Below, one piece after another: positions 1-9,500 of a stretch of DNA of 14,637 nt; position 1 is the stretch's first letter, and the number at the start of each line of letters is the position of its first letter. Both the position numbers and the translations under genes were made by a program. The stretch covers positions 1-14,637 of the forward strand of contig JAZRTY010000014.1 in NCBI GenBank assembly GCA_045652245.1. Direction: 5' to 3'. Source of the DNA: SIG622 sp045652245. Lineage in GTDB: Bacteria; Bacillota; Clostridia; Oscillospirales; CAG-382. Below the pieces are notes generated by a model, which saw only the letters and a list, made by a program, of their open reading frames with translations, did not search any database and was not told the DNA's origin.

Positions 1-128
1 TAACATAAATTATTAGACGAGGATAGATAATATTTTAATTCTTTATGTGACAAATAAGTTTGAAATAACTGTATTTTTAAAACAAAAATAATTTTATTCT
101 CCATAATTTTAGAAAGGAGGATAGTTCT

Positions 129-470
129 ATGGGAACAGCTGAAAGAAGAATAGAAATTATGAAATTGCTTTGCCGCGAACGATATATAACGATGACTAAT
201 TTAGCGAAAAAATTTAGCGTTTCCGTAAGAACTATCAAAAGAGATATAGATGAGCTTACATTTTTAATGCCTATATATGTAAAAAGCGGAAGATATGAAG
301 GAGGTGTGTATGTAGATAAAGATTATACAATGTACAGAATGTATATGGCAACCGAAGAAATAGAATTGCTAATGAAGGTAAAGAGATTTGCAAAGGACAA
401 GCTTTCTAAAAATGAAAACGAATTGTTTGATTACATAATTAAAACCTATGCAAATCCCAAAGGAAAATAA
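129..470 (+). CDS. Small HTH (DeoR/HTH_11-type) DNA-binding regulator
   Basis: A 113-residue protein with an N-terminal winged helix-turn-helix, roughly residues 5-60. The segment ITMTNLAKKFSVSVRTIKRDI is laid out like the two HTH helices of DeoR/YafY-type regulators. The remainder is charged and helical. There is no WYL or sugar-binding domain, so it is much shorter than full YafY-like regulators (about 300 residues). The ATG is chosen because AAAGGAGG lies about 8 bases upstream (112-119). A hairpin follows the stop codon, so it is probably a separate transcription unit from the lysis genes. Its target is unknown; regulating the phage-like genes behind it is only a guess. Bases 1-128 are AT-rich with no gene visible and no convincing promoter. 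Confidence 0.8.
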   Translation: MGTAERRIEIMKLLCRERYITMTNLAKKFSVSVRTIKRDIDELTFLMPIYVKSGRYEGGVYVDKDYTMYRMYMATEEIELLMKVKRFAKDKLSKNENELFDYIIKTYANPKGK

Positions 471-474
471 TTTT

Positions 475-508
475 CTAATTATGACATCCGTTGTCAGGGT
501 TAAATTTT
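475..508 (+). terminator. Degenerate hairpin, copy 1 (terminator-like)
   Basis: TGACA (482-486) pairs with TGTCA (492-496). The outer stem continues with A-T and G-T pairs and one mismatch, and is followed by ATTTTAC. The right arm and tail (GTTGTCAGGGTTA, then TTTTACAATA) match the hairpin after the endolysin gene at 2226-2259, so the two are related copies. It could end transcription of the HTH gene. Confidence 0.5.
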
Positions 509-542
509 ACAATATACTCACAGCCGAGAAAGGAGGGTAGAG

Positions 543-830
543 ATGGATATTGATGTTATCATCGAAGGTCACGAGCAGAGGATAAAAACCTTGGAGCGTG
601 ATATGAGTGCCATGAAAGAGGTGCAGGCAGAAATACGTTCTATGAACGAAACTCTTGTAACTCTTGCTAACGAACTAAAACATACAAACGAGCATCTGGC
701 AAGGCACGAACGAAGGATTGATGAGATCGATGCTGTTCCAAAGCAACGAATGCAACAGATTATTACAGCGGTAATTGCGGCTTTGGCAGGCGGATTGATT
801 TCAACAATCATCGGGATGATACTCGTTTGA
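543..830 (+). CDS. XhlA-like phage lysis accessory protein (coiled coil plus C-terminal membrane segment)
   Basis: A 95-residue protein. Residues 1-70 are highly charged with heptad-like spacing, suggesting a coiled coil. Residues 72-95 form one hydrophobic helix rich in Ala, Ile and Gly, ending in MILV. This layout and length match the hemolysin XhlA / holin-accessory family found before holin and endolysin genes in Gram-positive phages. The ATG has GAAAGGAGGG upstream (528-537). The next gene starts 13 bases after the stop, so the three lysis genes look co-transcribed. The assignment rests on architecture and position; no catalytic motif is expected. It may help the holin act at the membrane. 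Confidence 0.65.
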   Translation: MDIDVIIEGHEQRIKTLERDMSAMKEVQAEIRSMNETLVTLANELKHTNEHLARHERRIDEIDAVPKQRMQQIITAVIAALAGGLISTIIGMILV

Positions 831-843
831 GAAAGGAAAAGGT

Positions 844-1131
844 ATGAATTATCAGGATTATATCAAAACAGAACTTTTAATTTTGATTCCGGTACTTTAT
901 TTTATCGGAATTGGACTCAAAAAAAGCAAACTGCCTGATAAGTGGATTCCTATTGTGCTTGGTGTATCTGCTGTTGTTTTATCTGCTGTTTGGGTTATTG
1001 CAACTGCTGATATCAATGGTCTGCAAGAAGCTGCTTCTGCGATATTTACGGCTGTAACACAGGGTGTTCTTGTGGCGGGCGCAAGCGTATATGCGAATCA
1101 ACTTTATATTCAGGCAAAGAAGGAGGAATAA
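844..1131 (+). CDS. Phage holin, Hol44-like
   Basis: A 95-residue protein with three likely membrane helices at about residues 9-26, 34-56 and 64-88, and a charged C-terminus (QAKKEE). The opening ELLILIPVLYFIGIGLKKSK and the late QGVLVAGASVYANQLY resemble the Hol44 / Phage_holin_5_2 holins of clostridial phages. A holin forms the membrane lesion that lets the endolysin reach peptidoglycan. The start is supported by GAAAGGAAAAGG just upstream (831-842). The AGGAGG of the following endolysin gene lies inside the last codons of this gene (1121-1126), so translation of the two is probably coupled. Confidence 0.8.
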   Translation: MNYQDYIKTELLILIPVLYFIGIGLKKSKLPDKWIPIVLGVSAVVLSAVWVIATADINGLQEAASAIFTAVTQGVLVAGASVYANQLYIQAKKEE

Positions 1132-1133
1132 GA

Positions 1134-2216
1134 ATGCTTAGTATTATTAAAGCATATGCAGTAAAAAACCTTTGTTATATTGCTGCGCAAAAGATGATTC
1201 CACAAGGCATCGTAGTTCACTCAACCGGTGCAAACAACCCTAATTTAAAACGGTATGTGGATGCTGTGGATGAGGTTGGCGTTAACCAATATGGAAATCA
1301 TTGGAATACAGCTAAACCTGATGGCAGAAATGTCTGCGTACATGCTTTTATCGGTTGCGATAAAAATAAACAGGTGCGTGTGGCGGAAATACTGCCTCTC
1401 GACATCTGTTGCTGGGGTGTGGGCAGTGGAAATAAGGGTAGTTACAACTATAATCCCGCATACATTCAATTTGAAGTATGTGAGGACGGTCTTAAGGATA
1501 AGGACTACTATCAAAAAGCATTTTCTGTTGCTGCTGAATACTGTGCAGAGTTATGTAAAACTTACAATATAAGTATTGATAAAATTGTAGGTCATTGCGA
1601 AGCTTATAGACTTGGCTACGGAAGTAACCACGGTGATCCTGAACACTGGATGAAAAATTTTGGTGAAACGATGGATGATTTTAGGATGCATGTTTCTGAG
1701 ATTCTGAAAAGAAATGATGGAAAAAGAGAGAATAAAGAAGAAACTGTGACCCAAGACAAATCCATTGAAAAAGGAGATCTTGTTTCGATTTCAACAGATG
1801 CAACATATTTTAGCGGTAAGTCGGTTCCTGTTTGGGTTAAATCACAAAATTGGTATGTTGCTGCAGAACCTGCGGGAGACCGTATTGTGATTGATAAAAA
1901 CGAAAAGGGAACAAATTCAATTTGTAGTCCTATTCACAAGAAATTTCTGACTGTTGTAAAGAAAGCAAATGCAACCGCCCCTACAAATATGGCGCAAAAA
2001 GAAGATACTAATAATTGTCCATATAGAGTTAAGGTTACTGCTGACTGCCTTTACATACGAAACGGTGCCAGCACAAATACCGCAAAGGTGGGTTCTATCA
2101 CAGACAAGGGTGTCTATACCATTGTTGAAGAGAAAACCGGTGTAGGTGCTACCAAGTGGGGCAAACTGAAATCCGGTGCGGGATGGATATCACTAGACTT
2201 TGTAAAAAAAATTTAA
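1134..2216 (+). CDS. N-acetylmuramoyl-L-alanine amidase endolysin with SH3-type wall-binding region
   Basis: A 360-residue zinc amidase (Amidase_2/PGRP fold) expected to cut the bond between MurNAc and L-Ala of peptidoglycan. Candidate zinc ligands are H29 (in IVVHSTG), H154 (in IVGHCEAY) and D168 or H171 (in HGDPEHW). The catalytic domain spans about residues 20-185. A segment at about 207-275, beginning GDLVSI, resembles clostridial SH3-like wall-binding modules. The last 65 residues, from about 295, form a second SH3 domain (LYIRNGAST, then WGKLKSGAGWISLDFV). There is no signal peptide, as expected for an endolysin released by a holin. It starts 2 bases after the holin stop and ends before a strong hairpin, closing the lysis cassette. 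Confidence 0.9.
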   Translation: MLSIIKAYAVKNLCYIAAQKMIPQGIVVHSTGANNPNLKRYVDAVDEVGVNQYGNHWNTAKPDGRNVCVHAFIGCDKNKQVRVAEILPLDICCWGVGSGNKGSYNYNPAYIQFEVCEDGLKDKDYYQKAFSVAAEYCAELCKTYNISIDKIVGHCEAYRLGYGSNHGDPEHWMKNFGETMDDFRMHVSEILKRNDGKRENKEETVTQDKSIEKGDLVSISTDATYFSGKSVPVWVKSQNWYVAAEPAGDRIVIDKNEKGTNSICSPIHKKFLTVVKKANATAPTNMAQKEDTNNCPYRVKVTADCLYIRNGASTNTAKVGSITDKGVYTIVEEKTGVGATKWGKLKSGAGWISLDFVKKI

Positions 2217-2225
2217 AAAATTTTT

Positions 2226-2259
2226 CTAACCCTGACACTAGTTGTCAGGGTTAGTTTTT
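2226..2259 (+). terminator. Strong hairpin terminator after the endolysin gene
   Basis: A perfect 12-base inverted repeat, CTAACCCTGACA (2226-2237) with TGTCAGGGTTAG (2243-2254), around a 5-base loop, followed by TTTTT. This is the form of an intrinsic terminator. It is the intact relative of the hairpin at 475-508. Confidence 0.75.
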
Positions 2260-2271
2260 ACAATAAATCTG

Positions 2272-2318
2272 CCAAGTAAAAAAATCATCGATGTTATTGC
2301 GCGCAAAAGACTACTTGG
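2272..2318 (+). promoter_or_regulatory. Dyad-rich leader before the DNRLRE-rhs genes
   Basis: CCAAGTA (2272-2278) is the exact inverse of TACTTGG (2312-2318). Between them lie two shorter palindromes, CATCGATG (2286-2293) and TTGCGCGCAA (2297-2306). The stretch sits between the lysis-cassette terminator and the next ribosome binding site. It could hold an operator or a folded leader, but no clear -35/-10 pair was found and its role is unknown. Confidence 0.3.
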
Positions 2319-2330
2319 TCAATTTTTTAA

Positions 2331-2348
2331 TAGGAGGTGATAATTATC
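2331..2348 (+). promoter_or_regulatory. Near-consensus ribosome binding site facing an ATC codon
   Basis: TAGGAGGTGAT complements the 16S anti-Shine-Dalgarno almost completely. The codon 8 bases after GGAGG, in the long frame, is ATC (2346-2348) where ATG would be expected; ATT precedes it at 2343. Confidence 0.6.
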
Positions 2349-3497
2349 AAGGGCGAAACTAATACACGGCAATGTACCACAGTGTTGAACGAACTAAAAT
2401 ATCTTCGCGAAATGCAAGAATTTTCGATTGATCAGAGAAATAGCAATCGTTATAGAGTTATGGTAAAAGAACCGATAGGTCACACAGCCTATTGTTTCAG
2501 TACCCCTATTTATAATGCGGATACGCGAAAGTTAGTTCGAACTAAATTTGAAAAAGCTAAAGATGGCTATTTGTTCAGGGGTTCAAATGGTTTAGTATCA
2601 ATATATCAAAATAGGTGTGTATTTGAAACTAAAGGTGAGAGAGTAGTTATTTTACTGAATGAAACTCCGATTGTACAGGGATACGAACATTGTTTTAAAT
2701 CCAAGTGCAATATTAAGGTTAACGCAACGTTAAATGGAGTAAGGTTCGTTGTAAAAGGAGAAAAATTTAGTTTAAATTTAAAATCTGAACTAAAGCAATA
2801 CGGCATCCGCTTTCACTCAACCAGTTTTTCAGTAATGAAAGATGTTTTTAAACCATTTCTTTCTGTATCAGCACTGTATGCGCGGGACTGTAAAGGGAAC
2901 TTCTTGCCAGTTGAAATGAAATATCAAGATAACGGAAATCAAAACTATGATATATCCTTTTGGAGTGAAATAAAGGATGGGAGTTTTGTTTTTGAGGTTA
3001 ATCTATATGAACCTAAATTGTTTCAAGATACTACCGTTGAGAGTTTGCATACCGAGGCTAATAATGCCTACGGCGCTATTGGTTTCATTGGTAGAACAAA
3101 ACAATTCGGTGAGCAGTGGCTGTATTCGCGACCGGATTTTTCCAAAATTCCCGAACTTACAACAGAAAGAATTGAAAGGGTATTTCTTCATATTCCTATT
3201 TTTAATGAAAGTATTGAAAATATTGATGTGTTTATACCGAAGAAAAGATTTTGCAGTTTTGGTTCGACATGGAAGAAAAAAGTAGACGCGTCTAATAAAA
3301 TTACAACTTCAAATAATCACGGTAGATATTTGACTATTGACGCTACGCCAATGTTTGTAAGCCGTACAGAACGTGGTCTGGTCTATAATGAAGGACTAAT
3401 TTTAAAAAAAACAGAACAAAAAGACAAATTTATAGCAATATCTACAGGAGATTGTTATTCGGCTCCTCAGATATTGGAAATAAAATTAAAAAATTAA
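2337..3497 (+). CDS. DNRLRE-type protein preceding the rhs gene; start codon uncertain
   Basis: A protein of about 386 residues. The N-terminal half, with CFSTPIYN and YRVMVKEPIG, matches no family I can name. The C-terminal half, from about residue 220, resembles the DNRLRE beta-rich domain often placed before Rhs proteins in Clostridia: DTTVESLHTEANNAYG, GEQWLYSRPDF, RVFLHIPIFN and ISTGDCYSAPQILEI. No signal peptide is seen. The GTG at 2337 lies inside the near-perfect Shine-Dalgarno TAGGAGGTGAT (2331-2341), so it is an unlikely start. ATC at 2346 sits at ideal spacing, in frame, one base from ATG. It ends 24 bases before the rhs ATG, so the two are probably co-transcribed. A structural or adaptor role for the Rhs shell is inference. 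Confidence 0.6.
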   Translation: MIIIKGETNTRQCTTVLNELKYLREMQEFSIDQRNSNRYRVMVKEPIGHTAYCFSTPIYNADTRKLVRTKFEKAKDGYLFRGSNGLVSIYQNRCVFETKGERVVILLNETPIVQGYEHCFKSKCNIKVNATLNGVRFVVKGEKFSLNLKSELKQYGIRFHSTSFSVMKDVFKPFLSVSALYARDCKGNFLPVEMKYQDNGNQNYDISFWSEIKDGSFVFEVNLYEPKLFQDTTVESLHTEANNAYGAIGFIGRTKQFGEQWLYSRPDFSKIPELTTERIERVFLHIPIFNESIENIDVFIPKKRFCSFGSTWKKKVDASNKITTSNNHGRYLTIDATPMFVSRTERGLVYNEGLILKKTEQKDKFIAISTGDCYSAPQILEIKLKN

Positions 3498-3521
3498 TAT
3501 AAGAAAGGAAAATAAAAAAAT

Positions 3522-6500
3522 ATGAATAACGAAAATAAAAAATATTTAATTAATGATGTTGATGCAGAGAATTTAACACTTGAAGAAAAGAAACCATCAA
3601 CATCTAAGGTGTTATATGAGGACACCTCAAAGCGCGGAAATAATACAAAACATTTTCGCCTTCAAAACGGCAATTTTATGGCGGTAGTATATGACCATCC
3701 GGTTCACAAATTTGATCCTGATACCGGTAAATATGTAGATATTGTATCTGAAGTACAGGAGACCGACACGGATTATCAAACGGTGATGGAGCATTTTAAG
3801 GTACGCACCCCAAAAAATGAAGGAAAGGAGAGTTTTGTCACCGTTGAAAAAGACGGTAAAGAAGTTTCTTGGAAGTTTGTCCCAAGTGGCACTTCGCGAC
3901 GTAAAAAATCTGTTGCCGAATTATCCCGAAAAACTAAACAGGATTCATGGGATAGTGAAAATCAAATTTCGGTAAAATATGGGAGGGTAGATGCCGGCAT
4001 TGATCTTGTGTATGATATTTCAGATGACGGTGTAAAGGAATCAATTATTTTAGCCAAGAATCCAAGTCACACGTTGTTCACATTTCTGATGAACTTTAAA
4101 GGACTTGTACCCGTTCTTAGCGAAGATAAAAAGACCGTATTACTACTTTCGGAAGGTGACAAATTTGGTTCAGAACAGCCGGAAATGAGAATACCTCCCG
4201 CATTTATGGAGGATAATAACGGAGCGTTTTGCGATGAAATACATTACGAGATTCGTAAAACGGACAGCGGTACCTATCTCGATCTTGTTATCGATACTGA
4301 TTGGCTTTCCGAGCCCGAAAGAGCGTACCCTGTTGTCATCGACCCACGCGTCGAAATCTCGCGTTATAGCGGTAACAGTTTAAAATTAGTTGAAGTGTGT
4401 TCAGATGGAACAACGGTATCCGCTACTAATACCAAGATTAGTAGAAAAGTGGGTGTGGATAGTTGTAAAAATGTCCACCGCCTATATGTCGGATTTAATT
4501 TACCAGAGCTTGCGGATGGTTTTAAGATTACTAAGGCTGGGCTTTTGTTACATCAAAAAGATTATGCATCATATGATGGTAATATTGATAACTATACAAT
4601 TGCTTCAGTGGTCGATCCGAATGGAAAAGCTCTTTCTGTAGATTCTTTCACATGGGATAATGTACAAAATCTTACCATTGGGAAAACAATTGATACTTTG
4701 CGAGGTTACAATCGTCGTGCTGCTTCAGAGATAGAACTAGATATGACATCAACAATGAATGATTGGTATGATCCTAACAAAACTTTTACAAGAACAAAGT
4801 GTATCGTTATTAAAAAGGATAATGAAGAACCTTGTAAATGTAATGGAACCTGTTATGCAACCTATCTTGATTTATATTCTTTGTATAGCAATTATAGTTA
4901 TCGCCCAAAAATGTATATAGAATACACAAGCACAGATATTTATTCCGACCACCAGAAGTTCCACACATTTGAAAACGGCAGAGCCGGAACAGGCTCCATT
5001 AATCTTTTTACCGGCAAAATGTCGTTTGCACATGGTGATGTAACAGCAGATGGTGTAAAACTTCCATTATCTGTCTCGCATCTATATCGCCATGAATATG
5101 TAAATGAGGATTCTGATACAAACAATGTTTATGGTAAAGGATGGAAACTATCTGTAGAACAAACCTTGGAGATTATAAATAAACATGGAATTGTGGCGGT
5201 GTATACTAATGCACAAGGTAAACGTCATTATTTTATGTACGGAGAGACAAATTCGAATGGTGATATTACTGATGATGCAGGACTTGGATTGACATATAAG
5301 GAAGAGTGTAATTGTGTATGCGGTCATACAACTACTCATGTCTTAACCGATGAAAAGGGCAACAAAATGACCTTTAATAGTAACGGTAAGCTTATTCAGC
5401 TTATTGATGCAAACGGTACAGTAAGTTGTTTGAATTACACTAATGGTAAGTTGACCAGCGTTGTAGACGGCACTAATCATTATGCAGAACTGTATTACGA
5501 TTATCAAGGTAAATTGTCTAAGATAGTAGAAAACGGCAATACAGATTGTGCTATTCTATATGAATATAATGCGGTTGGTGAATTAACTACTATTAGCTAT
5601 CCTTCTGCCAAATCTGCATATTCGTGTGAAGGCAAACTTCAAACAGAATTTGTATATGGCCAAGACTCACGTCTTGAAAAGATAATTGATTATACCGGCA
5701 TTACTTATGATATAAGTTATGACAATAGCGGCCGAGTAAAGACGCTGTCATCCTATGGTAGTAAACTTGTGGCGGATAATAGTGTAACTGTATCTGATAT
5801 TGAATATAATGATTCAGTTTCCTTTGAGTATCGAGCAAAATCTACTGCAATAATTGATGATAGAACTAAAATTAAGACAGTTTATAAGTTTGACCATAAC
5901 GGTCGTGAATTGAGTTCATATCAGGATATGAGCGATTTTTCTGATAGTTCTAAGATCGATGAGGTTACTTTGTCAGAAATTGCAAATTATCAATCAATTG
6001 TTGATGCATTTGAGACAAGTAAAATGGGTAAATACCGATCTCTGTCGGTTTCGCTCAATAATGATGCTGATAATGAAAGTAATTTACTTAAAAACGGTTT
6101 GTTTGATAATGCTACGGGAACACTGACTCCTACAGGATGGTATGTCGCCGGCGCTGTTAGGGGCGCTTCGGGTGTTAGCACAGAAAATTACCTGAACGGT
6201 AAAAAATCATATTATTTCGGTGAAAACAATACCAAGATAGAAAAGTATCTGTCGCAGAGTGTATGTCTTTGTGATTGCGAATTGGACGGAAACATTCTTG
6301 TTGCATCTGCATGGGCAAAGGCAGTAGGAAACGTTACTGCCGAATCTAAAAACTCCACCGCGAAGTTCAGACTCTGCCTGTGGGTTACATATGAAGACGG
6401 AGAAGTAGAGGAATATTTTGAAAATTATGACACAGGTTACTCCGGTTGGCAGTATGCTGCTATTCCTTTTGTTTTAAACAAAGAGTGTTGTCCTATAAAG

Positions 6501-9500
6501 GTTACTGTAAAGCTGGATTACAGTTCAAATAAGGGTACTTGCTACTTTACCAATGCACGTTTGGTGTCTGTAGACGGTATTGTTACAACTAACACTTACA
6601 GAACTGATAAAACTTATGTTGATTCGATTAACGTGTTTAGTGAATGCAAGGATATAAAGATGACAACTACTAAAACGGATAGTGTGCTGACAACTATCGA
6701 CTACATTGATGATAACTCCGATATTGTTCGTACTACTATAATCGACCGCAATAGACACAGCTTTACCACCGATTATAAGTATGACAGCAAACACAATTTG
6801 ATTAAAACTGAGGATTATCGGGGCCTTGTAATTGAATACACATATAATTCTTATGGCAAGGAACTTACACGTAAGACCTATAATAAGGATAATCCAAATG
6901 CATATATGTTTTCTGAATACACATACCAAGATGATAGTTTCATTAAATCCGAAAGTGATCCTCGTTATACTCTCAACGGAGAAAAATTAAAAACATCCTA
7001 TCAACATGATATAACTCGTAACCTTCTCTTGAAGCAGACTGCCGTCAACGGTCAGGAGTATCACTATTCCTACGACGATAAGACTGACGATCTTATGTCT
7101 CTGTCTTCTACTACGGATAACAAGACAAACGAAAATCAGTTTTTCTACACACGCGGATATCTGACCCGCGTTGCACACAATGGATTTGATTTTGGATTTG
7201 CATTTGACCAGCTTGGAAGAAGCAAGTCGGTAACGGTTGGAGACGGAACAGTATCTACTACTCTCATAAATATGAATTATGAGAAGGACGGGGTAAATGA
7301 TATCACCGAAACTGTGTACGCATCGGGTGAAAAAAATACGGTAACTACCGATATTTTTGGTAATCCCACAACTAGTACGTACACTGATAAAAACGGTGCG
7401 ACTCGTAGTATCAGCAATGCAACCTATGATTCTGTGGGAAAAGTGAAACAGTTGATTGACAACGAGCGTGGTGTATTATATAATTATACATACGATGCCA
7501 AGGGTAATGTTACCAAGATTGTGGAAACCGACAAGGTAAGCGGTACAGTTTTAGCAATTAATACATTTGTCTTTGATGCAAACGAGCGATTGACCTGCAA
7601 AACCTACGGTGCAGTAGGACAGACCTACCGTCCCGTATATGAAAAGAACGCAATCGGCTATGTGTATCCCGACAATGAGGTAATCGGAATCACGCTTGAC
7701 GGTAAGTTTACTGATAAAGTGACAAAGGATGGACTTCGCAGAGCACAACGTAAGATATTCTCTATTGGTACTCGTACTCTGTTCGATGAAACCTACGGAT
7801 ATCTGTCTACCCCAAACAACGGTAAAACAATTGAGACCGAGATCGTATCCAGTGTATCAAGCCATGTTTATGGAACGAATGCAGGTTCTGAGGTGTTGAA
7901 CTACACCTACGACAAGGCGGGAAATCTTGAAACCGTAAGTAAGGGTACAACGCTGATTTCAAAATATTACTATGATGGCTTGAACCGCCTTAAGCGTGAG
8001 GATAACCACACTACTGGTAAGACTTATATTTGGGATTATGATGTTGGCGGTAACATCCTGTTCAAAAAGGAATATGCACTCTGCACTGACGTAAATCTCG
8101 GTATTTGCCTGAATACCAAGACCTACACCTATAAGAGTGAAGGCTGGCGTGACCGATTGGATACCTTTAACGGTCAGTCCTGTACCTATGACTCTATGGG
8201 TAATCCGATTAGCTATCTTGGACATCAGCTTGAATGGACAAAGGTTCGCAGACTTGCCAAGTTTGACACCCATACGTTTAAGTACGGTGCAAACGGCATC
8301 CGTTATCAGAAGAACGATACCGTCTATACTCTTGATGGCAATAAGATACTTCGCGAAACTGACGGAACCAAGACACTTACCTACTACCACGGCGGCAGCG
8401 GAATCGTTGGCTTTAACTATAACGGAACTGATTATTATTTCCGCAAGAACCTACAGGGCGACGTTACCGAAATCTACACCTCTGCGGGTCTTAAGGTGGC
8501 AAGTTACGCTTATGATGCATGGGGCAAGGTGATTTCGGTCAACAATTACTCTGCCGAAAACATTGGCGACCTCAATCCGATCCGTTACCGTGGGTACTAC
8601 TATGATGTAGAAACAGGGCTATATTATCTTAATAGCAGATATTACGATCCCGAAACGGGCAGATTTATCAGTGCGGATACTACCGACGTATTGGAAAACG
8701 CCAAGTACGATATTAATGGCTTAAACCTTTACGCATACTGTGATAACAATCCCGTAGCAGGCAGAGACGACGAAGGCGATATGTCTTTCTGGAAGAAACT
8801 CGCCATTGCGGCTGCGGTCGTTGTTGCGGTGGCGGTGGTTGCGGCGGCAACTGCAGCAACCGGCGGTGCGTTATGTGCGGCAGCTACAGTACTTGTTGGC
8901 GCAGCAAAAGGTGCTCTCATTGGTGCGGCTACAGGAGCTGCAATTGGAGCAGCAACGGGAGCCGTTCAAGGAGCTGTTGAAGGTTACCAAGAAACCGGAA
9001 CTCTCGACGGCACTCTCCGCGCCATGGGTAAAGGAGCTCTAAAGGGCGCTGTCGAAGGTGCCAAGGATGGACTCATTTCCGGAATGGTTATGGGTGGCGT
9101 AAGTGCCGGAATTAGCTCTATGAGCGGAAATCCGATGTTCTGCTTTGTAGCGGGCACCACGGTTCTCACCACTCTGGGTAAGAAAGCCATTGAGACCATT
9201 CAGGTCGGCGACACGATTCCTTGCGTTGATCACATTACTGGTGAAACTGCTGAAAAGCGTGTTGTTACCACAACCGTAAACAAGGTTGACAGACTTATCG
9301 AGCTTGATATTGACGGTGAGATCATCCAGTGTACCGAGACTCATCCTTTCCAAGTAAAGGGTAAAGGCTGGGTAGATGCTTGTGATCTGAATCCCGGTGA
9401 TATTGTCTATACCAAGGATTGGAACACAGCAGTCGTTAAGAGCGTCGGACTCCTTGAACTCGACGAACCCGTTGAAGTCTTTAACTTTGAAGTTGAGGAT

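Noticed and set aside
60..100. Possible promoter (TTGAAA at 60-65) for the HTH gene
   Set aside because: No acceptable -10 at the proper distance; AT-richness alone makes chance matches likely.
6525..6929. Minus-strand frame of 134 codons inside the rhs gene
   Set aside because: Hydrophobic only because it is complementary to Rhs codons; no start signals and no independent support.
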